A stretch of DNA of 64,000 nucleotides from Haliclona indistincta (GCA_964017065.1 OZ024791.1:8145471-8209470), one strand, 5' to 3'; shown: positions 31,504-42,210, counted from the stretch's first letter. A program made the numbers and translations. Notes: generated by a model from the letters alone, not told the origin.

Positions 31504-32570
31504 GTTTGCTGCAGCTGATGACAGCTTAAAAATAGTATGAACAGTATTGACCGAACTCTCTTATATAACCGGTCGGCACTCTTAGTGAAATCTTACAGAT
31601 GATGAGATTTGTGTGTGGGAAGATACGCTTACTCGAACATTCTTCTGCGACTTCGTAAATATGATACAAAATATGGCACCACAATGACTGAATATTTCCC
31701 AAACAAAGCTGAGCCGCAGTTGTAAACCATATAATTACAAGCGATCAAACAAAAACGGTATGGGCTCACTTGCTAGTAATTTGTAAACTAACTTCAAAGT
31801 AAAGAGACATGAGCGTGACACTTCCACTAGGGCTCCAATGAAAAAATTTACAGTCATAAATTCAGTGGGATTGCGTATCTGTGTGTAGTGCCAAGTCCTT
31901 CTTTTTTGCAGGAAAAATAGAAAAAACTGAGCGGCAGCTAGCCAATTTTAAGTAAATTACTTTTTGTTGAAACTGCACTCAGTATCAAAGCTTCTTTTTG
32001 TTGGTGAAGATGCACTTTATCATGCAGTCAAGATTTCCAATCCATATGATGTCACAGCGACCTTTGTCCAGGCCATACATTGGAAATGAGCAGTCTCCTG
32101 AGACGCTGAGAAAATAGACTTTGTGCACCAGCGCCTTTGTAAAGTTCATACGCTTCTTTCTATCTGGCTGCATGGGTAAAGAAATTTAAATACCAGAAAT
32201 ATTTGAGCCAGATGGAAGGAAGTGTATAAGCTTCAACCAGCGTGACGGCCCACGACCACAGATTCTACTAATTTCTCACTTTAGTCGAGTTAGCAGATTG
32301 TCTTGGTATAGCAGAAAGCTACTGGTTACTTGTAGATGTCAAGATCCAGCCAATACGAAACTGACGTACACGTACCGTCAGCCATCACTAGTCTATCTAT
32401 AGAAACATGCCCATCATGTGTGGAGTTGTAATATTTAATCAAATGCGTGGGAGTGTCCCACTCCTGTCTCTTTACTGCGCTCACTCTCAGTATTCTCTCC
32501 TGCACACACGTTGATTGAGAAATAGCAGACAAAGTAGTGTTTCCAAATACTGCAGAATTCAACCAACACA

Positions 32571-32625
<55 letters not shown>

Positions 32626-33106
32626 CTCTGATCTGTTTTTAAATCAGAAACGTTATAACTGTGCCTTCTTGTCATGGTTTGTAAGCTTCATCATAGCAAA
32701 AAAGTTACATAAACCGTGACAATACATAGCAAATGAGCCTATACAATATAATAACTGTGTCTTCATTCTAACTATCACTGGTTTGTTGATGGTTTCATTG
32801 TAAGATGGTGTAACGATTAAATCTTTGAGAGCAACTGAACAGTTCAGGCTAGCTCAGTGGTAAACATGTTTACGATAGTAACTCATGACAAACCAAACAC
32901 TCGAGTAGTTCGTATCTTCCCACGTACTCTATTTCCGTGCCAGCGTTAGATGAGTGTTCACAAAGAACATTCTCCGTCACTATAGTTCAAACAGTGTACG
33001 TGTCCATCAGTCTTGTGGCGACACTATGCAATCAGTCTTGTGGCGTCACTATATAAAGCAGAGAGTCTTTGACATTATTTGTCAGCAAAGTTACTGAATA
33101 GCAAGC
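31504..33106. other. Inverted class C promoter, truncated module, class A promoter of gene 12
   Basis: 31504-31790 is the class C upstream region in reverse. It abuts a truncated left arm (about 31797-31840) of the inverted-repeat module whose right arm is about 32444-32502. Then (CA)n and a class A promoter with palindrome near 32862 and TATA at 33050. Confidence 0.55.
32566..32623. repeat. (CA)n microsatellite
   Basis: About 28 CA units with one CATA interruption, before gene 12. Confidence 0.95.
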
Positions 33107-33939
33107 ATGAAGCAAGGACAGTTGATCATTGGTGTGTTCCTGGTCTGTGCTATCATTCCTTTCTCTACCTGTGATAGACACACTCGTTCTGTCAATATTA
33201 CGAGTACCTGTCTTCAAGACAACCATCCTGTTCATCAGCTGATCAAAGGTCGTGATGGTCGTGATGGCTTGAATGGAAGGGATGGTCTACCAGGACCTTC
33301 AGGAGCCCCTGGGAGAAATGGACGTGATGGAGCTAGAGGACAGAAAGGAGACAAGGGAGAGAGAGGAGAGGCAGGGATAGTAGGAGCACCAGATCCTGTT
33401 AGTGGAGGAGCTACCTACACACGATGGGGGAGGACATCGTGTCCTAACATAGCAGGAACAAGCCTCGTCTACAGTGGTAGAGCTGGTAAATCATGGTATA
33501 ACCAACGAGGAGGAGGAAGCAACTATCAATGTCTACCAAACAACCCAGAGTATGGACAATACATTGCTGGAGTTCAAGGTTACTCTCCTATATTTGGAGT
33601 AGAGTATGAAACATACAGTGGAAGTCCACTTTCTCGTCTACTTAACCACAATGTTCCATGTGCTGTCTGTCATGTCTCCACTAGAGCAGCTGTATTCCAG
33701 GATGGCGTCACTGTCCTAGCCAGTGGACACTGGAGTATACTGGATACCTAATGACTGGACATAAGACTCACAACACAGCAACATACGAGTGTGTTGATAA
33801 AGATGCAGAGTCAGTTCCTGGTAGCAGTGTTGATACTAATGGAGGGATGTTCTATCAAGTTGAAGCAAGCTGTAATGGTCTACCATGTCCTCCTTACGTT
33901 GCTGAGAAGGAGCTCACCTGTGCTGTGTGCACTAAGTGA
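33107..33939 (+). pseudogene. Collagen-array gene 12, frameshifted copy
   Basis: A long-form copy (840 bp expected) with 833 bp. Seven bases are missing after the codon for Val196 (junction 33694/33695, in the VLMIPAW region), which shifts frame and stops after 214 residues. The rest of the reading frame resumes and ends normally at 33939. Gly96 of the last collagen triplet is Asp (APDPVSGG). Windows: NIA, YN, Ser138, IA/Y/P, ETYSGSPLSRLLN, TGHKTHNTATY and SVDTNGGMFYQ. A class A promoter with TATA at 33050 is intact, so a truncated protein lacking five C-terminal-domain cysteines may still be made. Confidence 0.88.
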
Positions 33940-34017
33940 AGTCATTGCTACTAACTAGCAAGCCGGAGAGGCGTGTCTAATTGATGTGTATTAGTTGTGG
34001 ATAATGTGTTAGTAGTA
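33940..34017. other. Gene 12 divergent 3' flank
   Basis: Only about 20 bp of the usual 3'UTR remain (GAAGTCATTGCTACTAACTA). Sequence then diverges towards a TA-flanked insertion. Confidence 0.4.
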
Positions 34018-34203
34018 CCGTATAGCCAGTTTTTTTCGCTGGCCAAATATTTTGTTAGCCAAATTTTGGCTGGGTCTAATTTTCGTCACAGAGCCACGTC
34101 ACAAAACATTTTAAATAGGCAAAAAGAATTTTTCGAAATCCAATTTTCGACCCGCACCAGCCATTCGAAAATTAAATCTACATGAAAATAACCGGCTATA
34201 CGG
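34018..34203. mobile_element. Short MITE with TA flanks
   Basis: 186 bp with inverted ends CCGTATAGCCAG and CCGGCTATACGG (one extra C), flanked by TA (34016-34017, 34204-34205). This fits Tc1/mariner-type MITEs; the empty site is not available here, so the target duplication is inferred. Confidence 0.6.
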
Positions 34204-34898
34204 TAGTCGTTGTTTTATCGAAGTAGTTTGTTGAGCTAAAGATTCTCTTTGCAGTAATATAAACATGTTCGTGATCATTCATTAATTACATACATATAAT
34301 TAAGATAAGATAGTTAGAGTGCTTTATCTTCAATACAGCACGATCAACCATGCTTTAACTGATTTAGAGCATACCTCTGTCAAATGAAAGTTATGCCAAG
34401 CACGTTGGCGGCCATCTTAGTGCAATAAGTGCCTAAGTGTGCAATATGGGATTTATAGCATCTTTGATCTTTAAAGTAGGTATAATCTACTGTATGTATA
34501 TCTTGTCAGAGAGAACTACCTGGTACAGGGGAATAGGCCCAGCAGAACCAGAATTTGCTGGGTCAAAAATTCGGCAGTATAAATCAATTTTACTCGCTAC
34601 CCACATAAACTATCTATGGAAGTATGCATGCATAGTGTGTGTGTTTAGTAAAGCAGGAATCGTGTGTTATGCTGACTAAAGAGTGGCGTGTGTACAGCTG
34701 AACTGGAGCTGTTTTAGTGATTGTTAGAGTGGGTGTGGTTATGATTATTGGTTAGTATTGCTTTCATTGTTTAAATGCTGCACATATTTTTCCTTTTTTT
34801 CAAAGCAGACGAGTTATTTAATGGTTTGCATTGTACGTGAATAGTTTGTTGCAATGATTATTATTTAGTCAACTGAGCAGTTCAGGAACTCATCGATA
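34204..34898. other. Unique spacer before gene 13
   Basis: AT-rich sequence not repeated elsewhere in the window. A short stretch near 34870 (AACTGAGCAGTTCAGGAACTC) resembles the distal class A region. The frame at 34437-34679 has no recognised domain. Confidence 0.35.
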
Positions 34899-34945
34899 AC
34901 CTGTGCTGTGTGCACTAAGTGAACTCATTGCTACTAACTAGCTAT
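34899..34945 (+). pseudogene. Collagen-array 3' relic
   Basis: The last seven codons of an array gene (TCAVCTK) with stop at 34920-34922, plus the first ~20 bp of the standard 3'UTR. The rest of the gene is missing, fused to a scrap of upstream sequence at 34870. Mark of a deletion or unequal exchange. Confidence 0.75.
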
Positions 34946-35387
34946 AGTGTGTCTAACTGATGTGTCTTTAGTTAAGAGATTGGTATTGAGATAGATTGAT
35001 TGGCTTTGCTCTTGGTATTTGGACACAAAGGGCGAAGTTTCAGGTGTTAAATTTCTCATGTACTCATCTACCTCGGTTTGATTTTGACTTACCTGGATGC
35101 AAAATAGCACTATTGTACCAGCAAGCTACACCTTGATAGCGCTATAAATGTGGCTCTTATTGAACCAGTTCTGTAGTGTGGATGAGCGTGCATAGTGTGC
35201 AGTCCGTTTTTTTACGTCCACCCACACACAGGTAAGTTGAATATCAAAGAGAATTATCATATCCTGTTTAAATAGGGTTAACCAATTGCTAATGAATATT
35301 ACTATTTGGTGCATTTTTAAATCTCACTATGTAATCAGTGTTGTTGAGGGGTGGTGAAACGGCCTGTAAAGTTTGTTAGCAACAACC
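34946..35387 (+). promoter_or_regulatory. Divergent upstream region of gene 13
   Basis: The proximal 65 bp are a decayed class A core: CTCACTATGTAATCAGTGTTG aligns with the conserved CACTATGCAATCAGTCTTG. The TATATAAA box, second 22-bp box and palindrome are missing. The remainder is unique. Expression probably differs from the rest (inference). Confidence 0.45.
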
Positions 35388-36155
35388 ATGGAGCAAGGAC
35401 TGTTGATTATTGCTGTGCTCCTGGTTTGTGACATTATTCTATTCTCTGCCTATAATGGAAATAAAGGTCATGATGGTCGTGATGGCTTGAATGGAAGGGA
35501 TGGTCTACCAGGACCTTCAGGAGCCCCTGGGAGAAATGGACAAGATGGAACTAGAGGACAGAAAGGAGACAAGGGAGAGAGAGGAGAGGCAGGGATAGTA
35601 GGAGCACCAGGTCCTGTTAGTGGAGGAGCTACCTACACACGATGGGGGAGGACATCGTGTCCTAGCATAACAGGAACAAGCCTCGTCTACAGTGGTAGAG
35701 CTGGTAAATCATGGTATGACCAACGAGGAGGAGGAGCCAACTATCAATGTCTACCAAACAACCCAGAGTATGGACAATACGTTGCTGGAGTTCAAGGTTA
35801 CTCTACTATATTTGGAGTAGAATATGAAGGACCAGTTCAATCTGCTCTTCACAATCACAATGTTCCATGTGCTGTCTGTCATGTCTCCACTAGAGCAGCT
35901 GTACTGATGATTCCAGCATGGCTTCACTGTCCTAGCCAGTGGACACTGGAGTATACTGGATACCTAATGAGTCAATACAAGATTTACAACATAGGAACAT
36001 ACGAGTGTGTTGATAAAGATGTAGAGGCAGTTCCTGGTAGCAGTGCTGACACTAATGGAGGGTTGTTCCATCACGTTGAAGCAAGCTGTAATGGTCTACC
36101 ATGTCCTCCTTACGTTGCTGAGAAGGAGCTCACCTGTGCTGTGTGCACTAAGTGA
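35388..36155 (+). CDS. Collagen-array gene 13, divergent N-terminus without linker
   Basis: Intact, 255 residues from the ATG at 35388, which aligns with the array start (a TTG at 35373 is not needed). The signal region (MEQGLLIIAVLLVCDIILFS) is diverged, and the whole linker with Cys22, Cys35 and the NIT sequon is absent; collagen begins at residue 27 (GHD-GRD-GLN). From there on it is a standard array gene with 17 triplets and ten cysteines. Windows: SIT, YD, Ala, VA/Y/T, EGPVQSALHN, SQYKIYNIGTY, DVEAVPG and SADTNGGLFHH. Without linker cysteines, inter-chain disulphides at the N-terminus are unlikely. It looks like an old 5' part carrying a converted body. Confidence 0.88.
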   Translation: MEQGLLIIAVLLVCDIILFSAYNGNKGHDGRDGLNGRDGLPGPSGAPGRNGQDGTRGQKGDKGERGEAGIVGAPGPVSGGATYTRWGRTSCPSITGTSLVYSGRAGKSWYDQRGGGANYQCLPNNPEYGQYVAGVQGYSTIFGVEYEGPVQSALHNHNVPCAVCHVSTRAAVLMIPAWLHCPSQWTLEYTGYLMSQYKIYNIGTYECVDKDVEAVPGSSADTNGGLFHHVEASCNGLPCPPYVAEKELTCAVCTK

Positions 36156-36658
36156 ACTCATTGCTACTAACTAGCTAGTTATAGAGGTGTGTTTGATGTT
36201 AGTGAATCGATTGAGATGTGGTATTAGTGTTAGTTTGAGTGAGCCCTATAGTGTTTCCTCACAATCAATTAGTTATCTTGTTCATATGCATCATTCTATA
36301 AATGCCTTTATGTCCTAAATGTGTGATTTCGATTCGAGAACTTTGATATCATGTCAAGATCGTTTGCTGAGCTAGCTTTGATGAGTGGTGCACGAGAGTG
36401 ATAGCAGTACGATGGAGACAAGGCAAAAATGAGTGAACAAAGGTGCCATTGAAGCAAGACACGACATGGCTGCTCATGCAAGTGCTAAGCAGTGAGAGTA
36501 TGAGCTACATGGTTATGTGACAGACCAGAGTGATAGATGTATTGTGAAGGAAGCGCAAGGTGATATTTACCAATAAGAGATCTTAGTTACCTCAGTTTGT
36601 CTGGTGTCATTCTTCTTGCTGGTTAATTGATGCTTACTGTGCAAGCTTTCATACATCT
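36156..36658. other. Gene 13 3'UTR and downstream block
   Basis: Standard 3'UTR and downstream block, interrupted at ATACATCT by the foldback element that follows. Confidence 0.55.
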
Positions 36659-37469
36659 ACGGTGACCCTGGAGGTCGCTATTCATGTAACTGCTGTGACT
36701 CCAGTTGCAGTCGCGTATCACGTATCACTCCAGCCCCGTACAACTAGGCGGGTAACCAATCAATGATATTCATGACTTTTATTGCTGTGTTTTTGTAGCC
36801 ACGAGTGTTCATGCAGGCACAATTGCTGCGTGCAGTTTGCTTGCCTATTGATAGGCATCAAATATAGCAAATTTCAGCAACGCAGTGTTAGACATCACGG
36901 AGCGACAAGCTCGCTCTGTGAAAACTATGACGATCTCCATTGTAAACAATTATTCTTTAGGTGTACGAAAGGTGCGAAGCTAAAACTGCTCAGTTTGCCG
37001 AGCGCTGTGCTTGTTCGTGATATTACAGCTCCGCAGGTTGTGCTGTCTGGCACAACACAGCTGTAATATCATGTACGGCGAGCAGCACTAGGCAAAAAGC
37101 TCGCACGAATGCCTGCACAGATGGCAACTGAGCTTGCTTGGCAGTTTTAGCTTCGTAGCTTTTCGCGGCACAACTAAAGAAAATTCACGGTAAGTTACAA
37201 TCGATCGTCATAGTTGTGACAGGGCGAGCTCGTCACTCCCGCGCAATGTCTAACACTGCGTTGCTGAAATTGTTACATTTGATGCCTATCGATAGGCATC
37301 AAACTGCATGCAGCCAATCTGCACTCTTGGCTAGAAAAATACAGCTAAAAAGTCATGAATATAATTGATTGGTTACCCGCCTAGTTTTGCGGGACTGGAG
37401 TGATACGTGATAAGCGACTGCAACTGGAGTCACAGCAGTTACATGAATAGCGACCTCCAGGGTCGCCGT
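36659..37469. mobile_element. Foldback element with 8-bp target duplication
   Basis: An 811-bp insertion starting ACGGTGACCCTGGAGGTCGC and ending in its near-complement, flanked by ATACATCT (36651-36658, 37470-37477). Uninterrupted spacers, for example near 46270, have a single ATACATCT. The inverted arms extend across most of the element (for example GGCGGGTAACCAATCA near 36748 and TGATTGGTTACCCGCC near 37367). Internal frames (36782-37066) are arms, not genes. An 8-bp duplication suggests hAT or Mutator-like mobilisation. Confidence 0.85.
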
Positions 37470-38465
37470 ATACATCTCCTACTTCATGCTTGGATGCACC
37501 TTCACCAGGAGCGCATAATGGTAGTGAGCGTGGTAAAAGGACATGAGCGTGACACTTCCACTAGGGTTCCAATGAAAAATCTACAGTCATAAATTCAACG
37601 GGATTGCGTGTCTGTGTGTAGTGCCAAGTCCTTCCTTTTGCAGGAAAAATAGAAACAACTGGGCGGAGCTAGCCAATCTTAAGTATATCACTTTTTGTTC
37701 AAACTGCACTCTGTGGCAAAGCTTGTTTTTGTTGGTGAGATCGCACTTTATCATGCTGTCAAGATTTCCAATCCCTTCGATGTCACAGCGACTTTTATGT
37801 GTTGTTTCCAGGTCATGCATTGAAAATGACCAGGCTCCAAAGATGCCAAGAAAATAGACTTTGCGCTCCAGCGCCTTTGTATATTGTGCTGTAACAACGC
37901 TATTGTAGATTTAACTAAGTGAGGTATCAATGTATCTGCACATGAAGTTCATACGCTTCTTTCTATCTGCCTCAGTAAAAAATAAAAAACCCCATAAATA
38001 TATGAGCCAGATGGAATGAAGTATATAAACTTAGAATTCAACCAGCGTGACGGCCCACGACCACAGATTCTACTCATTTCTCACTTTAGTTGAGTTAGCA
38101 GATTATCTTGGTATAGCAGAAAGCTACTGGTTACTTGTAGATGTCAAGATCCAGCCAATACGAAACTGACGTACACGTACCATCAGCCATCACTAGTCTA
38201 TCTTTAGAAACATGCCCATCATGTGTGGAGTTGTAATTTTTAATCATATGCGTGGGAGTGTCCCTCTCCTGTCTCTTTACTGCGCTCACTCTCAGTATTC
38301 TCTCCTGCCTTCACACACGTTAATTGGTTCTTCATTATGTCATAAGATGGTCAGTAGTATGTGATCCTCATCATTTCAACTAGACAAATCTTCTACTGTG
38401 TATATATCTTGTCCAGAGAGAAATAGCAGACAAAGTAGTGTTTTCCAAATACTGCAGAATTCAAC

Positions 38466-38528
<63 letters not shown>

Positions 38529-39028
38529 CACACACACATCTCTGATCTGTTTTTAAATCAGAAACAGTATAACTGTGTCTTCTTGTCATGGTTTATAAAC
38601 TTCATCATAGCAAAAACGTTACATAAACCGTTACAAGATTATAAATACATAGCAATGAGCCTATACAATATAATAACTGTGTCTTCATTCTAACTATCAT
38701 TGGTTTGTTGATGATTTCATTGTAAGGTGGTGTAGTGATTAAATCTTTGGGAGCAACTGAACAGTTCAGGAGAGCTCAGTGGTAAACATGTTTACGATAG
38801 TAACTCATGACAAACCAAACACTCGAGTAGTTCGTATCTTCCCACGTACTCTATTTCCGTGCCAGCGTTAGATGAGTGTTCACAAAGAACATTCTCCGTC
38901 ACTATAGTTCAAACAGTGTATGTGTCCATCAGTCTTGTGGCGTCACTATGCAATCAGTCTTGTGGCGTCACTATATAAAGCAGTGAGTCTTTGACATTAT
39001 TTGTCAGCAAAGTTACTGAATAGCAAGC
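37470..39028. other. Inverted-repeat module and class A promoter of gene 14
   Basis: Module with left arm about 37505-37566 and right arm about 38251-38308, including decayed signal-like exon near 38040. (CA)n at 38468-38538. Class A promoter with palindrome near 38783 and TATA at 38972. Confidence 0.55.
38468..38538. repeat. (CA)n microsatellite
   Basis: About 35 CA units with one CGCA interruption, before gene 14. Confidence 0.95.
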
Positions 39029-39859
39029 ATGAAGCAAGGACAGTTGATCATTGGTGTGTTCCTGGTCTGTGCTATCATTCCTTTCTCTACCTGTGATAGA
39101 CACACTCGTTCTGTCAATATTACGAGTACCTGTCTTCAAGACAACCATCCTGTTCATCAGCTGATCAAAGGTCGTGATGGTCGTGATGGCTTGAATGGAA
39201 GGGATGGTCTACCAGGACCTTCAGGAGTCCCTGGGAGAAATGGACAAGATGGAACTAGAGGACAGAAAGGAGACAAGGGAGAGAGAGGAGAGGCAGGGAT
39301 AGTAGGAGCACCAGGTCCTGTTAGTGGAGGAGCTACCTACACACGATGGGGGAGGACATCGTGTCCTAGCATAACAGGAACAAGCCTCGTCTACAGTGGT
39401 AGAGCTGGTAAATCATGGTATGACCAGCGAGGAGGAGGAGCCAACTATCAATGTCTACCAAACAACCCAGAGTATGGACAATACGTTGCTGGAGTTCAAG
39501 GTTACTCTACTATATTTGGAGTAGAGTATGAACGATCAGTTCAATCTGGTCGTCACGATCACAATGTTCCATGTGCTGTCTGTCATGTCTCCACTAGAGC
39601 AGCTGTACTGATGATTCCAGCATGGCGTCACTGTCCTAGCCAGTGGACACTGGAGTATACTGGATACCTAATGACTGAATATAAGACTCACAACACAGCA
39701 ACATACGAGTGTGTTGATAAAGATGCAGAGTCAGTTCCTGGTAGCAGTGCTAACACTGGTGGAGGGTTGTTCTACCATGTTGAAGCAAGCTGTAATGGTC
39801 TACCATGTCCTCCTTACGTTTCTCAGAATGAGCTCACCTGTGCTGTGTGCACTAAGTGA
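39029..39859 (+). CDS. Collagen-array gene 14, apparent mosaic
   Basis: Intact, 276 residues, class A promoter. The first windows equal gene 13 (SIT, YD, Ala138, VA/Y/T), while the later ones equal gene 2 (SVQSGRHD and TEYKTHNTATY), so the copy reads as a recombinant of two lineages. GVPG replaces GAPG in the collagen stretch. VSQNELTC replaces the otherwise constant VAEKELTC near the C-terminus. SANTGGGL window. No sequon at 114. The downstream flank is a different type, shared only with gene 21. Confidence 0.92.
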   Translation: MKQGQLIIGVFLVCAIIPFSTCDRHTRSVNITSTCLQDNHPVHQLIKGRDGRDGLNGRDGLPGPSGVPGRNGQDGTRGQKGDKGERGEAGIVGAPGPVSGGATYTRWGRTSCPSITGTSLVYSGRAGKSWYDQRGGGANYQCLPNNPEYGQYVAGVQGYSTIFGVEYERSVQSGRHDHNVPCAVCHVSTRAAVLMIPAWRHCPSQWTLEYTGYLMTEYKTHNTATYECVDKDAESVPGSSANTGGGLFYHVEASCNGLPCPPYVSQNELTCAVCTK

Positions 39860-40282
39860 ACTCATTGCTACTAACTAGCTAGTTATAGAGGTGTGTCTTA
39901 ATTCATCGAGTGATTCTAAGTGTGATAGTAGCAAGAGTGTTTTTTAAGAATAATTATGTTTCATTGTTGTGATACCATATGGGTGTGTTACCTCGCTAGT
40001 ATTGGAACATACTCACTTGTTTGACACACGTTTTGCTGCAGCGCTCAACATAGTTGCATTGAAAAGTGCGTTCTTTATTAGGCACATCTCATGTATAAGC
40101 TCATATTTCTTGCTGTGGAATATAACCGCATGCGTCTAATAACGGTATTGTATACATGTAAGTCATAAAACTTAGTTACCGGAAACAGTTTTTAATAACA
40201 AAGTTGCCGTGACTTTAAAATGATAAATACTGAAAGTGGTACCGTCATTACATAAGTCACAATGCTCCGAACACATCAAAAA
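39860..40282. other. Gene 14 alternative 3' flank
   Basis: After about 45 bp of the standard 3'UTR the sequence switches to a flank (TCTTAATTCATCGAGTGATT onward) found otherwise only after gene 21 (60410-60709). It leads into the 42-bp repeat array. No gene seen. Confidence 0.5.
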
Positions 40283-41406
40283 CACTACTGTAACAACCTA
40301 TAGTGTTATCTCATTCTACTGTAGCACTACTGTAGCAGCCTATAGTGTTATCTCATTCTACTGTAGCACTACTGTAGCAACCTATAGTGTTATCTCATTC
40401 TACTGTAGCACTACTGTAGCAACCTATAGTGTTATCTCATTCTACTGTAGCACTACTGTAGCAACCTATAATGTTATCTCATTCTACTGTAGCACTACTG
40501 TAGCAACCTATAGTGTTATCTCATTCTACTGTAGCACTACTGTAGCAACCTATAATGTTATCTCATTCTACTGTAGCACTACTGTAGCAACCTATAGTGT
40601 TATCTCATTCTACTGTAGCACTACTGTAGCAACCTATAGTGTTATCTCATTCTACTGTAGCACTACTGTAGCAACCTATAGTGTTATCTCATTCTACTGT
40701 AGCACTACTGTAGCAACCTATAGTGTTATCTCATTCTACTGTAGCACTACTGTAGCAACCTATAGTGTTATCTCATTCTACTGTAGCACTACTGTAGCAA
40801 CCTATAGTGTTATCTCATTCTACTGTAGCACTACTGTAGCAACCTATAGTGTTATCTCATTCTACTGTAGCACTACTGTAGCAACCTATAGTGTTATCTC
40901 ATTCTACTGTAGCACTACTGTAGCAACCTATAGTGTTATCTCATTCTACTGTAGCACTACTGTAGCAACCTATAGTGTTATCTCATTCTACTGTAGCACT
41001 ACTGTAGCAACCTATAGTGTTATCTCATTCTACTGTAGCACTACTGTAGCAACCTATAGTGTTATCTCATTCTACTGTAGCACTACTGTAGCAACCTATA
41101 GTGTTATCTCATTCTACTGTAGCACTACTGTAGCAACCTATAGTGTTATCTCATTCTACTGTAGCACTAATGTAGCAACCTATAGTGTTATCTCATTCTA
41201 CTGTAGCACTACTGTAGCAACCTATAGTGTTATCTCATTCTACTGTAGCACTACTGTAGCAACCTATAGTGTTATCTCATTCTACTGTAGCACTACTGTA
41301 GCAACCTATAGTGTTATCTCATTCTACTGTAGCACTAATGTAGCAACCTATAGTGTTATCTCATTCTACTGTAGCACTACTGTAGCAACCTATAGTGTTA
41401 TCTCAT
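40283..41406. repeat. 42-bp minisatellite, 26 full units plus a partial
   Basis: Tandem 42-bp units (CACTACTGTAGCAACCTATA then GTGTTATCTCATTCTACTGTAG) with very few substitutions. Because 42 is a multiple of three and the unit lacks stops in one frame, a long frame (40236-41573) reads through with a 14-residue repeat (TTVATYSVISFYCS), but it has no ATG in that frame. The paralogous spacer after gene 21 has only one partial unit (60710-60740). Confidence 0.95.
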
Positions 41407-41640
41407 CCTTGCAAGATAGTACTTTCGCAAAAAACTTGTTTACAACAGCAAATGAACAATCAAGTAGTTTGTGTCCTCTCTCTTGTATTCTGTTCCCTTT
41501 GATTTCTTCCTGCCTTTGCTTCGCACGCTTGTCATACATCGTAGGGTCCAGGTCAGAGCGCTTGTTGCAATAGTGAAACACCGCTTTTGATAGCTTGTAA
41601 GTCGACTAAGATGCTAGGGGTCGATTCAAAGACAAGTCAG
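41407..41640. other. Spacer between two minisatellites
   Basis: Single-copy sequence colinear with 60741-60959 after gene 21. No gene seen. Confidence 0.45.
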
Positions 41641-42033
41641 TATAGGATACTTAGGATGCTTGGTTACCTAGTATAGGATACTTAGGATACTTGGTTACCT
41701 AGTATAGGATACTTAGGATACTTGGTTACCTAGTATAGGATACTTAGGATACTTGGTTACCTAGTATAGGATACTTAGGATACTTGGTTACCTAGTATAG
41801 GATACTTAGGATACTTGGATACCTAGTATAGGATACTTAGGATACTTGGTTACCTAGTATAAGATACTTAGGATACTTGGTTACCTAGTATAGGATACTT
41901 AGGATACTTGGTTACCTAGTATAGGATACTTCGGATACTTGGTTACCTAGTATAGGATACTTAGGATACTTGGTTACCTAGTATAGGATACTTAGGATAC
42001 TTGGTTACCTAGTATAGGATACTTAGGATACTT
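41641..42033. repeat. 31-bp minisatellite, about 12-13 units
   Basis: Tandem 31-bp units (TATAGGATACTTAGGATACT then TGGTTACCTAG). A homologous array of about 25 units lies at 60960-61747. The TTA at 42023-42025 is the intact counterpart of the MITE insertion point at 61745. Confidence 0.95.
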
Positions 42034-42210
42034 GTGGGTGTCCTGGTAACTGGCAGAGTCTTGGACTTATAATCCAGAATCCCAGTGCAGAAGGGTTTTC
42101 TCTCATCTGTAAAAATGAGTACCAGGCCTTGTGCTGACTAAGATCATTATCTGTGAGAGCGGCTGTGGCCTTGTGGAGGGAGTCCATGGTTGATCACAGT
42201 TGTATCTCAC
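42034..42210 (+). mobile_element. tRNA-like SINE, copy 1
   Basis: Starts GTGGGTGTCCTGGTAACTGG followed by AGTCTTGGACTTATAATCCAG, which looks like a tRNA anticodon arm (TAT loop) and A-box region, then AAAAATGAGTACCAGG, a body motif common in animal tRNA-derived SINEs. It ends at a collagen 3' relic. The B box is degenerate. A homologous copy is at 62168-62351. Confidence 0.5.

Noticed and set aside
35373..35387. Upstream TTG start for gene 13
   Set aside because: The ATG at 35388 aligns with the start of all other copies and gives a normal signal peptide.
36782..37066. 94-codon frame in the foldback element
   Set aside because: Lies in palindromic arms of a transposon, with no recognised domain and no paralogue.
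40236..41573. 445-codon frame with a 14-residue repeat
   Set aside because: Translation of the 42-bp minisatellite. There is no ATG in that frame, and the paralogous spacer has one partial unit, so it is not treated as a gene.
40283..42033. CRISPR-like tandem repeats
   Set aside because: The units are contiguous without unique spacers and the context is animal genomic DNA; they are minisatellites.
42034..42110. Functional tRNA gene (TAT anticodon-like arm)
   Set aside because: The acceptor stem and B box do not form a proper tRNA, and the second copy differs in the anticodon loop. It fits a tRNA-derived SINE better.
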